Shown here: positions 1 to 7,302 of the stretch, in pieces
How positions within the stretch are numbered: position 1 is the stretch's first letter
How the letters are laid out: each line of letters begins with the position of its first letter
Origin: Fimbriimonadaceae bacterium
GTDB taxonomy: Bacteria; Armatimonadota; Fimbriimonadia; Fimbriimonadales; Fimbriimonadaceae
NCBI GenBank assembly: GCA_020849075.1
Contig: JADLGZ010000008.1
Location: 1-14,790, forward strand
Direction: 5' to 3'
Length of the DNA: 14,790 bases
Made by a program: the position numbers and the translations under genes
Notes under the pieces: model-generated
Seen by the model: only the letters and a program-made list of their open reading frames with translations
The model's database searches: none
What the model was told of the DNA's origin: nothing

Positions 1-1428
1 CATGAGGACCATGTTGGCGCCCTCTCTCATTTGTTACAACGCGTCAATGTCCCGATCTACGCTACTCAGTTCACCCATGCGATGATCCGGCCCAAGCTGG
101 AAGAGAGGATGGACACGCGCAACCTAAGGGTCGTGACGGTCCGCCACGGCGACCTCATTCCCGCAGGAGATCTCAAGTTTGAGTTCATCCGGATCACGCA
201 CTCGATACCGGAAACGAGTTGCATTGGGATTCATACCGAGCATGGTGTTGTCCTCTTCACCGCCGACTTCAAGTTTGACTTCACACCCGTAGACGGACAA
301 CTCACCGACCTCAAGCGCCTGACTGAGCTAGGCGAATCGGGTGTCGTGTGCCTCCTTAGCGATTCCACAAATATTGATCGCCCGGGGTTTGGGCCGAGTG
401 AACAACTCGCCAGCGAAGGATTCCGGAAGGCTTTTGCTGAGGCATCGGGGCGAATCCTGATCACGATGTTTAGTAGCAATATCCACCGTATGCAGCAGGC
501 GATGGATGTCGCCGCCGAAACGGGCCGCAAGGTCGCCGTTGCGGGCCGCCGCATGGAACAGACCGTGGATATCTGTACCCAGCTGGGGTACATCAGACCT
601 CCCAAAGGGGTCCGGATTCGCCTTGACCAGGCCAATGAGCTACCCGAGAATCAAGTTGTCATTTTGACCACCGGTAGCCAAGGTGAGCCCATGAGCGCTC
701 TGGTCCAAATGTCAAGAGAAGAGTATTCGCGGATGCGGGTTCGCGAGGGCGACACCATCCTCTATTCGGCTCGACCTATCCCAGGCAACGAGGCGGCGAT
801 CTGGCAAACCACCAACCGACTCTTCAAACTTGGTGCGGTCGTGGTCCACGACGCCAACCCGCCCATCCACGTTAGCGGCCACGCCTATCAGGATGAGATC
901 AAGATGATGATCAACCTGACGAAGCCATTCTATTTGGCACCCGTTCACGGCGAGCCACGCCATCTGCATGCCTATTGCGAAATGGCGCGAGCAATGGGGC
1001 ATGCAGATCATCGAATGTTCAAGTTGCAAGACGGTAAGAAACTCATCATTGACGAAACGCATGCCTGGCTCGATGACGCCACCGACGGAGCTGAGCTTTG
1101 GATAGATAAGGGCGGCCACATTGTATCGCCGCAATTGGTGCGTGAACGGATGGTCCTGTCCGACTTTGGATTGGTGACGGCGACCGTGAAGATATCCACG
1201 ACAAAGGGTCCTCTGGGGATTACCCTTTCCTCGCGCGGATATTCTGGATCAGAGATTTCGCTGACCCGGGCTCGCGAAGCCGCGCTAGATGCGCTCGACG
1301 CAGTCCCGGTCAAGCAGTTGACAGACGACAACTTCTTGAACGGAAAAATAACCGATTCGATCAGCGTGACCCTGCAGCGCCAAGCCTCGTTGAGGCCAAT
1401 GGTTGTCGTAAACATCGTTCGAGTTTGA
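1..1428 (+). CDS. rnj: Ribonuclease J (5'-truncated by the window edge)
   Basis: RNase J is a cytoplasmic zinc-dependent metallo-beta-lactamase/beta-CASP ribonuclease with 5'-3' exonuclease and endonuclease activity in RNA decay and maturation. The reading frame is open from base 1, where it begins HEDHVGAL, the second half of the HxHxDH metal-binding motif. About 75 N-terminal residues therefore lie outside the window, and the in-frame TTG at position 31 is not the start. Family hallmarks follow in order: TADFKFDFTPVDG (metal ligand Asp), LLSDSTNIDRPGFGPSE, SSNIHRMQQAMDVAAETGRK (beta-CASP), TTGSQGEPMSAL, SARPIPGNE, HVSGHAYQDE and APVHGEPRHL, which carry the late metal- and phosphate-binding histidines. 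A C-terminal domain of about 110 residues ends the protein, as in full-length RNase J. It stops 136 nt before a tRNA-Leu. I see no convincing intrinsic terminator in that gap. Identification is secure; J1 versus J2 cannot be decided. Confidence 0.95.
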   Translation, partial: HEDHVGALSHLLQRVNVPIYATQFTHAMIRPKLEERMDTRNLRVVTVRHGDLIPAGDLKFEFIRITHSIPETSCIGIHTEHGVVLFTADFKFDFTPVDGQLTDLKRLTELGESGVVCLLSDSTNIDRPGFGPSEQLASEGFRKAFAEASGRILITMFSSNIHRMQQAMDVAAETGRKVAVAGRRMEQTVDICTQLGYIRPPKGVRIRLDQANELPENQVVILTTGSQGEPMSALVQMSREEYSRMRVREGDTILYSARPIPGNEAAIWQTTNRLFKLGAVVVHDANPPIHVSGHAYQDEIKMMINLTKPFYLAPVHGEPRHLHAYCEMARAMGHADHRMFKLQDGKKLIIDETHAWLDDATDGAELWIDKGGHIVSPQLVRERMVLSDFGLVTATVKISTTKGPLGITLSSRGYSGSEISLTRAREAALDALDAVPVKQLTDDNFLNGKITDSISVTLQRQASLRPMVVVNIVRV

Positions 1429-1564
1429 CGAAGTGACAAAGTAGCGGATTTCCACTCCCTGATTTCATCACGCTGGCCGTCGGCGATGGCGATTCATTGA
1501 GGCCAATAGCGCCGGGCTCTCCAGTTATTGTCTTCTAAGGGTATCCTCCGAACCTGCGGATCTC

Positions 1565-1650
1565 GCCGGGGTGGCGGAATGGTAGACGCGGCGGTCTCAA
1601 ACACCGTTGAGCTCAAACTCATGAGGGTTCGAGTCCCTCCCCCGGCACCA
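1565..1650 (+). tRNA. tRNA-Leu(CAA), 3' CCA encoded
   Basis: The 86-nt gene folds into a class II (long variable arm) tRNA. The acceptor stem GCCGGGG (1565-1571) pairs with CCCCGGC (1640-1646), followed by discriminator A and an encoded CCA. The anticodon arm is GCGGT-CTCAAAC-ACCGT with anticodon CAA at 1598-1600, which reads UUG. The variable arm has a TGAG/CTCA stem (1608-1611 with 1618-1621). The T arm is GAGGG-TTCGAGT-CCCTC (1623-1639). A discriminator A together with a long variable arm is typical of tRNA-Leu. It lies between convergent rnj (+) and mutS (-), only 16 nt from the mutS stop codon. No strong promoter could be assigned; TATCCT at 1542-1547 is a weak -10 candidate. Confidence 0.96.
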
Positions 1651-1660
1651 ACTCTTAAAT

Positions 1661-1681
1661 TAGGAATTAGGAATTAGGAAT
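1661..1681. repeat. Three perfect tandem heptamers (TAGGAAT)x3
   Basis: Units lie at 1661-1667, 1668-1674 and 1675-1681 with no mismatches, 11 nt beyond the tRNA-Leu CCA end. The array overlaps the last codons and the TAA stop (1669-1667) of mutS on the opposite strand, so the repeat encodes the C-terminal Ile-Pro-Asn-Ser-stop. A seven-base unit is not a multiple of three, so gain or loss of one copy would change the frame of the MutS tail. Seen directly in the sequence; any function is unknown. Confidence 0.9.
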
Positions 1682-4228
1682 TTCCAGTTCCTTCTTCCAT
1701 TCCCCGAGCAACGCAATGGCTTGTAGGGGGGTCAAGTCGTCCACATCCAAGGCCTTTATTTTCTTCACGACTGGCGGATCTTCCACTTCGAATAGCGTGA
1801 GTTGGAGCCCCCTCACATTGGGCGCAGGGCTCGCGGCGGGTTCGGCCAGTTCGAGACCTTCAAGGATTTCAGCCGCCCTAGCCAAAACGCTCTTCGGAAC
1901 TCCCGCTTTTCGCGCAACGTGGATTCCGTAGGAGCGGTCCGTTCCCCCGGGTAGGACCTTGTGCGTCCAAACAATGTCATCGCCGACCTCCTTAACACTC
2001 ACTCGGTAATTCACAACGCCGGGTAATTGGTCTGCGAGCACATTCAGTTGGTGGTAATGAGTCGCGAACATTGTCGTACAACCAATCTCGCTAAGCCGCT
2101 CTAGCATTGCCCAGGCGATCGCTAACCCGTCAAATGTAGAAGTACCGCGGCCAACTTCATCTAGGACTACCAGGGAACGCTCTGACGCATGATTGAGAAT
2201 GTAAGCGCTCTCGGTCATCTCGACCATAAAGGTGGACTGGCCCAACGCTATCTCATCCTTCGCCCCAATCCTCGCGAAGATGCGATCACAAAGACCAATT
2301 TTGGCCTTACTGGCCGGTACGAACGATCCGATCTGGGCGAGGAGGGTAATCGTCGCGACCTGGCGCAAATAGGTCGATTTTCCGCTCATATTGGGGCCGG
2401 TAAGCACCATCAGCCTCGTGCCTTCGTCAAATTGGGTGTCATTGGGTACGAAATTTGGCGCATTGGCTTCTACAACCGCGTGACGACCCGTTCCAATCTC
2501 GAGAATATTGTCTTCGACAATTTGCGGACGGCGGTAATCACGGGTTACGGCGACCTCGGCAAGGCTAGCCAGCACATCTAACTCCGCCAGCGCGCGAGCC
2601 GTCTGGAGCAAGGATGCCGAGTGCTCGCCCACTCGAACTCTTAATCTCGTGAATAGTTCCGCCTCCAGGGTCTGCGCCTTATCGCCCGCTCCTAGGACCG
2701 CGTTTTCGTGTTCCTTCAGTTCGGCGGTGATGTATCGTTCGGTGTTGGCCGTCGTCTGCTTCCGGATGTACCCGGGCGGCACTTTTTCTTGGTGAATCTT
2801 GCCAACTTCTAGGTAGTAGCCAAATACATTGTTGTATCCCACCTTCAGCCCAGGAATACCGGTTCGCTCACGCTCGGAAACCTCAAGTTCTGCGATGAAC
2901 TTTCGACCGTTTTTGCCAATATCACGGAGCTTATCAAGCTCCAGGTCATATCCGGGCTTGATGATGCCACCCTCACGAATCGAATGTGGCGGATCCGCCA
3001 TGATCGCTTCATCGAGGAGCATCGCAAGCTCGGCGTGGTCTCCGATCATGGCTTTCAACTCTGCCACGCGGCCCATATCCATCTTGCTGAGAGGCGGCTC
3101 GATCGCCGGTATCGCCGCCAGGGTTGCTCGCATCGCGGCAAGATCCCGTGGCCCTGCGATGCCCGTGGCGCACCGGCTCACCAGCCGCTCGAGATCGCTC
3201 AATCTGGCCAAAGCGTCGCGCAAATCCGAACGATGTAGCCCAGCCTTAACCAAGCGCTCTACGGCATCATGACGTGAGACAATAGTGCGGCAGTCCAAAA
3301 GGGGTTGTTCAACCCAACGCCGAAGCATCCGGGCCCCCAGCACAGTGACCGTCATGTCCAGAACGCTCAAGAGCGTGAACCGCTTGCTTCCATCACTAAG
3401 GTTTGCCGTAAGCTCTAGGGCGCGGCGAGTTGATGGGTCGAGCCCCATGAAACTATCCACTGAGTAGCTCGCGAGGCTCTCCACGTGCCCGAGCGCCAGC
3501 CCGTTTTGGGCGGCATAGTTGAGCACCATGGCGGCGGCGGCCCACGCACTTGGGCTATCGCTCAGCCCGAAGCCGTCCATAGACGAAACCTTAAACTGAT
3601 CTTGAAGCGTACGAAGAGCTCGGCGAGCGTCGAATTCTGGCCACTCGGTCGCGGCAATCCCAAGCTCAGCAACGGGCAAATCGGAAAGACTACTTGCGTG
3701 GAGTAACTCGGACGGGCGTATCCGACCCAACTCCTGCCACACGATCGATTGCAAGTCCTGACCAGTGATTTCTGTGACGAGAAACTCGCCGGTGGACGGA
3801 TCCAGCGTAGCAAGTCCGGCTCGATCACCCACGAGGCACAAGGCCGAGAGGTAATTATTCGCCCCCGGGTAGAGCATGGAATCCTCCACTACAGTACCGG
3901 CCGTAAGGACACGGGTCACAGCACGGCGAACAAGCCCCTTGGCCGCCTTGGGATCTTCGACTTGGTCACACAGTGCAACCTTGTGGCCCGCTTGGACTAA
4001 CCGGGCCAAGTACTTTTCGATCGAATGGAATGGGACGCCCGCCATAGGAATGCGCCCATTGTCTCCATCCTCACGACCCGTAAGCGTTATTTGCAGGACC
4101 TCAGAGGCTAGGGTTGCGTCCTCCCCATAAAACTCATAAAAGTCCCCCACCCGCATCGCCATCAGCACGCCGGGATGGGCGTCCTTCGCTTGGAAGTATT
4201 GCTGCAGCATAGGGGTGCGGGCCTTCAT
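1667..4228 (-). CDS. mutS: DNA mismatch repair protein MutS
   Basis: MutS recognises mismatches and small loops in newly replicated DNA and uses ATP to recruit MutL. At 853 residues it has the same length as E. coli MutS. The N-terminal mismatch-binding domain carries the Phe-X-Glu motif (FYE, residues 30-32, in RVGDFYEFYGEDA). Connector, lever and clamp regions follow, then the C-terminal ATPase. There the Walker A motif TGPNMSGKST has its Lys at 617, the Walker B motif VVLDEVGRGTST has Asp690-Glu691, and ATHYHQL is the H-loop-like motif. All key residues are intact. The ATG at 4228 gives the expected N-terminus; Met7 is a possible alternative. No Shine-Dalgarno precedes it, but TACAAT lies 11 nt upstream on the same strand, so the mRNA may be nearly leaderless. 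It diverges from the 4317 lipoprotein gene and converges on the tRNA. No mutL is seen in the window. Confidence 0.97.
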   Translation of the reverse strand: MKARTPMLQQYFQAKDAHPGVLMAMRVGDFYEFYGEDATLASEVLQITLTGREDGDNGRIPMAGVPFHSIEKYLARLVQAGHKVALCDQVEDPKAAKGLVRRAVTRVLTAGTVVEDSMLYPGANNYLSALCLVGDRAGLATLDPSTGEFLVTEITGQDLQSIVWQELGRIRPSELLHASSLSDLPVAELGIAATEWPEFDARRALRTLQDQFKVSSMDGFGLSDSPSAWAAAAMVLNYAAQNGLALGHVESLASYSVDSFMGLDPSTRRALELTANLSDGSKRFTLLSVLDMTVTVLGARMLRRWVEQPLLDCRTIVSRHDAVERLVKAGLHRSDLRDALARLSDLERLVSRCATGIAGPRDLAAMRATLAAIPAIEPPLSKMDMGRVAELKAMIGDHAELAMLLDEAIMADPPHSIREGGIIKPGYDLELDKLRDIGKNGRKFIAELEVSERERTGIPGLKVGYNNVFGYYLEVGKIHQEKVPPGYIRKQTTANTERYITAELKEHENAVLGAGDKAQTLEAELFTRLRVRVGEHSASLLQTARALAELDVLASLAEVAVTRDYRRPQIVEDNILEIGTGRHAVVEANAPNFVPNDTQFDEGTRLMVLTGPNMSGKSTYLRQVATITLLAQIGSFVPASKAKIGLCDRIFARIGAKDEIALGQSTFMVEMTESAYILNHASERSLVVLDEVGRGTSTFDGLAIAWAMLERLSEIGCTTMFATHYHQLNVLADQLPGVVNYRVSVKEVGDDIVWTHKVLPGGTDRSYGIHVARKAGVPKSVLARAAEILEGLELAEPAASPAPNVRGLQLTLFEVEDPPVVKKIKALDVDDLTPLQAIALLGEWKKELEIPNS

Positions 4229-4239
4229 TCAGGAACATT

Positions 4240-4245
4240 ATTGTA
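4240..4245 (-). promoter_or_regulatory. Candidate -10 element for mutS (TACAAT)
   Basis: On the minus strand TACAAT (5 of 6 matches to TATAAT) ends 11 nt before the mutS ATG. A start point about 7 nt downstream of it would leave a leader of only a few bases, and no Shine-Dalgarno is visible. No good -35 hexamer is found 16-18 nt upstream. This is inference from spacing only. Confidence 0.4.
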
Positions 4246-4316
4246 GCGAACTTGCATGATTAGGATGCCGTTGACGTTGCTGGTGCATGAAGTGGATTGG
4301 GTAGAGTTTGGTGATA

Positions 4317-4532
4317 ATGAAGAAGTCTGATCAGGTTCCCGCTACTCTGATCTTGGCGATTGTTGCCGGGATTGCGGTTACAGGGTGCTCCGGAACACGC
4401 CGCGAATGCCACGACGCAACGGGAAAAGTTCTTCCTGGTACTGACTGCTCCAGCGGACGAGCAGGGGCGAGATGGGTTAACGTTCGCACGGGCGGCTTTG
4501 GTAGCAGTAGCGGAATTTCTTCATCCAGCTAA
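4317..4532 (+). CDS. Small lipoprotein resembling the ends of YgiB (DUF1190), coupled to an ATP-grasp ligase
   Basis: A 71-residue protein with an N-terminal Lys-Lys, a hydrophobic segment (about residues 8-22) and the lipobox VTGC, giving an acylated Cys24 after cleavage. The mature part has two more cysteines and ends NVRTGGFGSSSGISSSS. A late RGGFG-Ser-rich segment is also found at the C-terminus of E. coli YgiB, a DUF1190 lipoprotein encoded directly before ygiC. The pairing recurs here: the stop TAA and the next gene's ATG overlap as TAATG, and the next gene encodes a YgiC-family ligase. The central part of YgiB is absent. I chose ATG 4317 over in-frame TTG 4308 and GTG 4311 because it puts the Lys pair at the N-terminus. 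No Shine-Dalgarno is present; TAGAGT at 4302-4307 could be a -10 for a leaderless mRNA. Lipoprotein nature is well supported, DUF1190 kinship moderately so. Confidence 0.78.
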   Translation: MKKSDQVPATLILAIVAGIAVTGCSGTRRECHDATGKVLPGTDCSSGRAGARWVNVRTGGFGSSSGISSSS

Positions 4533-5668
4533 TGAGGCGAGAACGCCAAGAGTCCCGCCCAAACTACCGTGAGAAGATAGAGAAGCTGGGGCTCTCATTC
4601 CATACTGTGGACGAACTGCCCTACTGGAACGAGACGGCTGCCTATCAGTTTGAACGGAACGAGATTGAAACGCTGGAAGCGGCCACCAATACTCTCCATG
4701 AGTTGTGCCTCGCTGCCGTTGAGAAGGTCATTGAGAATCAGGACTTTGGGCGCCTCGGCATCCCGAGGCAAGCATGGCCGGTTATCACCAAAGCTTGGAA
4801 TGATGACCCCCCGGCGATTTATGGCCGCTTTGACCTAGTCTTCGATGGAGATTCGCCACCGAAGTTGCTTGAGTACAATGCCGATACCCCGACCTCGCTT
4901 CTGGAAGCAGCCGTGATCCAATGGTATTGGCTCCAAGAAACCTATCCGGAGCGCGACCAGTTCAATTCTATTTGGGAGGGCCTAGTGCTCAAGTGGCGCA
5001 CCCTCAAGGAGGAAGGCTTCATGCCCTCCAACTTGGTGCATTTCGCGTGTGTTGACTTCCCAGAAGATCTCATGACCACGGCAGTGCTCATGGATACGGC
5101 GCATGAGGCTGGGCTTGAAGTACAGCTCAACTGGATGCAAGAAGTTGGGTGGAATGAGGACACCAAGATCTTTGTTGACCCCGGACAAAGGGCGATCGAG
5201 ACTCTTTTCAAGCTGTACCCCTGGGAGGTCATGATCAGCGAAGAGTTTGGCCCGTTTGCCCTTCAGACCTATTCAAAAATGAACTGGATAGAACCCATAT
5301 GGAAGCTGGTCATGGCCAACAAAGGCATCTTGGCCATCCTATGGGAGATGTTCCCAGATCATCCGAACCTCCTTCCGACCTTCCTAGACGGGCCTCGCTC
5401 TCTGGAATCCTATGTGAGGAAGCCATTCTTTGGCAGAGAGGGCGCGAACGTTTCGCTCCACGGCACCAACCAAGACACGGCCATCGGTGGCGAGTATGAA
5501 GCCGGCCCCTACGCCTACCAAGCATACTGCCCCCTGCCGAACTTCGAAGGAAACCACGCGATCATTGGCTCTTGGGTCATTGACTCGGAAGCTCGGGGCA
5601 TTGGAATCCGCGAATCAGACGGGCCCATTACGCAAAACTTGGCCCGATTCGTCCCCCACTATTTTTGA
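4532..5668 (+). CDS. Glutathionylspermidine synthase-family ATP-grasp ligase (YgiC/YjfC type)
   Basis: This 378-residue protein corresponds to the synthetase (ATP-grasp) domain of glutathionylspermidine synthase, without the N-terminal amidase domain of bifunctional GspS. Family motifs include YWNETAAYQF near the N-terminus, YGRFD (97-101), LLEYNADTPTSLLEAAV (from about 112), KPFFGREGANV with the likely ATP-binding Lys297, and the C-terminal block YCPLPNFEGNHAIIGSWVID...RFVPHYF. Such enzymes form an amide bond between a carboxylate and an amine using ATP. The E. coli YgiC and YjfC relatives have no settled physiological substrate, so glutathionylspermidine should not be assumed here. Its ATG overlaps the stop of the small lipoprotein gene (TAATG) and has no Shine-Dalgarno of its own, so it is probably translated by re-initiation. 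This pairing parallels ygiB-ygiC and yjfM-yjfC. Family assignment is firm; substrate unknown. Confidence 0.9.
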   Translation: MRRERQESRPNYREKIEKLGLSFHTVDELPYWNETAAYQFERNEIETLEAATNTLHELCLAAVEKVIENQDFGRLGIPRQAWPVITKAWNDDPPAIYGRFDLVFDGDSPPKLLEYNADTPTSLLEAAVIQWYWLQETYPERDQFNSIWEGLVLKWRTLKEEGFMPSNLVHFACVDFPEDLMTTAVLMDTAHEAGLEVQLNWMQEVGWNEDTKIFVDPGQRAIETLFKLYPWEVMISEEFGPFALQTYSKMNWIEPIWKLVMANKGILAILWEMFPDHPNLLPTFLDGPRSLESYVRKPFFGREGANVSLHGTNQDTAIGGEYEAGPYAYQAYCPLPNFEGNHAIIGSWVIDSEARGIGIRESDGPITQNLARFVPHYF

Positions 5669-5676
5669 TCCTGAGC

Positions 5677-5682
5677 TAAGAT
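5677..5682 (+). promoter_or_regulatory. Candidate -10 (TAAGAT) for a leaderless GyrI-like gene
   Basis: TAAGAT fits the TANNNT pattern, lies in the 21-nt gap after the ATP-grasp gene, and ends 7 nt before the GTG at 5690, which has no Shine-Dalgarno. Such a hexamer is common by chance, so this is weak. The gene could also be reached by read-through from upstream. Confidence 0.25.
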
Positions 5683-5689
5683 TACAAAT

Positions 5690-6157
5690 GTGAACGTTCA
5701 GATCATCCAATCCAATCCCATTCCTGTCATTATGCTGGCCCATATCGGGCCCTATGAGCAGCTGAGTGCGAAGTTTGATCAGCTTTGGGGTTGGGTCACA
5801 AGCCAAAATGTCCCAGCGCAACGCACCATCGGGATCTATTGGGACAACCCAGAGGTAACACCGGCTAACCAACTACGCTCAGCAGCTTGCGTTGAAGTTC
5901 CGGCTGGCTTTGCCTTGGGCGATAAGGCGGGCCTCCCTCTCGAAGTTCAGCACATTGCCGGCGGAGAATATGCGACGACGCGTTACGTCGGCCCCTATGA
6001 GGCAATGGAACCGGTGTGGGCCCAATTTACGGATCACATTCTAAATGCTCTGGGCCGCAAGATCAGCGATAATCCCGCGTTCGAGGTTTACGTGAACGAC
6101 CCTAGCGACACTCCGGCTAGCCAACTAATTACCGACCTGTACATGCCCTTGGCCTAA
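5690..6157 (+). CDS. Stand-alone GyrI-like (SbmC/AraC effector-binding) small-molecule-binding protein
   Basis: A 155-residue protein consisting of a single GyrI-like domain (two SHS2-type halves) with no DNA-binding domain. Each half carries GPYE (residues 20-23 and 101-104). IGIYWDNPEVTPANQLRSAA and FEVYVNDPSDTPASQL-TDLYMPL are characteristic of the family. In related proteins the domain binds small amphipathic or cationic ligands as part of AraC/MerR-type regulators, or acts alone (SbmC/GyrI protects gyrase; others bind or hydrolyse xenobiotics). Pfam-like assignment is firm, but the ligand is unknown. The start is GTG 5690, because the overlapping ATG at 5688 runs straight into TGA. It lies 21 nt after the ATP-grasp gene, and its stop overlaps the next ATG (TAATG), so it belongs to the same cluster and may sense or handle a related compound (inference). 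Confidence 0.88.
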   Translation: MNVQIIQSNPIPVIMLAHIGPYEQLSAKFDQLWGWVTSQNVPAQRTIGIYWDNPEVTPANQLRSAACVEVPAGFALGDKAGLPLEVQHIAGGEYATTRYVGPYEAMEPVWAQFTDHILNALGRKISDNPAFEVYVNDPSDTPASQLITDLYMPLA

Positions 6158-7227
6158 TGCAGGTCGCCACCCCTTGGATCTATAGCAAGAAGTTTGATTC
6201 GCTAGCGATTATCGGCCCACCGGTCTTCGTTACGCTGATTGTCTTGGTCTTCGGTCAACAGATTGCGGCCGTTGAAGACGCGCCTCTTTGGCTCTGGGTA
6301 TTGCTGGTGCTTGGAATTGACGTTGCCCATGTCTACAGTTCCCTCTTTCGCACCTACTTTGATAAAGAGGAGTTTCAACGACGCCGAACGTTGTATACGA
6401 TCGCGCCCATCTTGTCTTGGGTAGCGGGCGTTCTTCTTTATGCGTTCGGAGGGCCGGGCATGTTTTGGGGGGTGGTAACGTATTTTGCCATCTACCACTT
6501 TGTTCGACAGCAGTATGGATTCTTTATGCTGTATCGTCGTGGGGAGCCCGTGGGAGGGTTTGGGTACCGCCTTGATCAGGTCACCATCTATTTGACCACG
6601 ATTTACCCTCTCGTCTATTGGCACACCTATCCGCGCAATTTTCAATGGTTTAGCAACTTCGAGATCCTCCAGATTCCGTCCATATTCCCTGAACTGATTT
6701 GCCGGTATATCTATATTTCGGCGCTCATCTTGTTTTCGGCTAAGGAGGCCCGTCGGTGGGCGAAGACTGGCGAGTTCAACCTCGGCAAGGTGGCCCTGCT
6801 TTTTGCCACGGCCGCGGCTTGGAGCACAGGAATCATCCTTTTCAACGGGAACGTCACCTTCATGCTGATCAACATTGTTTCGCACGGTGTTCCGTACATT
6901 GCCCTTATTTGGATCTATCAATATCGAAAGAAGGCCAACCAAGCCAATTCCAGCAACCGATTCCTGCGCTTCTTCCAATTGAAGTATGTTCCTTTGTATG
7001 TCCTTGCCCTTGTCGCACTAGCCACCTTCGAGGAGGGCATTTGGGACTGGCTTGTCTGGAAGGAACACGGCGAACTTTTTGGCAATGTATCTTGGACGCT
7101 TCCGACCGCGGCGCTGATCATTCTGGTGCCCCTACTCACAATGCCGCAAGTGACCCACTACGTGCTTGACGCCTTCATTTGGAGGGTGAACAAGAAGGGC
7201 AAGGATATCCGGGCCGTCATTGGTTGA
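6157..7227 (+). CDS. Polytopic membrane protein of unknown function with spaced conserved-looking histidines
   Basis: I do not recognise this 356-residue protein with confidence. It has about seven to nine hydrophobic segments: roughly 17-36, 43-62, 81-100, 103-120, 140-158, 185-200, 215-235, 240-257, 278-295 and 310-328. Histidines sit at or near membrane segment ends in motif-like settings: DVAH (58), YHFVRQQYG (114), WHTYP (156), SHGVPY (243) and the C-terminal THYVLDAFIWR (334). Membrane-edge histidines of this kind occur in diiron or other metal-dependent membrane enzymes such as desaturase-like proteins and Brp/Blh carotene cleavage enzymes, but no diagnostic signature lets me choose one. 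The ATG overlaps the stop of the GyrI-like gene (TAATG) with no Shine-Dalgarno, so translation is probably coupled. A 258-codon open frame on the opposite strand is treated as a shadow. Confidence 0.8.
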   Translation: MQVATPWIYSKKFDSLAIIGPPVFVTLIVLVFGQQIAAVEDAPLWLWVLLVLGIDVAHVYSSLFRTYFDKEEFQRRRTLYTIAPILSWVAGVLLYAFGGPGMFWGVVTYFAIYHFVRQQYGFFMLYRRGEPVGGFGYRLDQVTIYLTTIYPLVYWHTYPRNFQWFSNFEILQIPSIFPELICRYIYISALILFSAKEARRWAKTGEFNLGKVALLFATAAAWSTGIILFNGNVTFMLINIVSHGVPYIALIWIYQYRKKANQANSSNRFLRFFQLKYVPLYVLALVALATFEEGIWDWLVWKEHGELFGNVSWTLPTAALIILVPLLTMPQVTHYVLDAFIWRVNKKGKDIRAVIG

Positions 7228-7287
7228 GGCCAATATGGAACTCTTACCCCCCGTAACCATGGCAGGCAAGAACCGTCTACACTAGTC

Positions 7288-7294
7288 AAGAGGA
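7288..7294 (+). promoter_or_regulatory. Ribosome binding site deciding a TTG start for bamA (AAGAGGA)
   Basis: AAGAGGA ends 8 nt before TTG 7303. That start is the only one that supplies a hydrophobic N-terminal signal sequence directly before the first POTRA domain. This supports TTG as the true start. Confidence 0.6.
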
Positions 7295-7302
7295 ATTCAC
7301 AC

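Noticed and set aside
31..33. TTG at 31 as the start of the RNase J gene
   Set aside because: The frame is open to base 1 and encodes HEDHVGAL, part of the conserved metal-binding motif, so the gene simply extends beyond the window.
231..635. 134-codon minus-strand frame inside RNase J
   Set aside because: It lies wholly within a well-conserved gene and has no domain signal; it is a shadow frame.
1661..1681. CRISPR array or tRNA-associated attachment site at the heptamer repeats
   Set aside because: Units are seven bases, directly adjacent with no spacers, and no second copy of the tRNA 3' end or any integrase gene is present in the window.
4532..5668. Calling this a true glutathionylspermidine synthase
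   Set aside because: Only the ATP-grasp domain is present, and the closest E. coli-type relatives (YgiC/YjfC) are not established to make glutathionylspermidine.
6202..6978. 258-codon open frame on the minus strand opposite the membrane protein
   Set aside because: No recognisable motif, highly charged composition typical of the complement of a hydrophobic gene, and the plus-strand frame has membrane segments and a coupled start.
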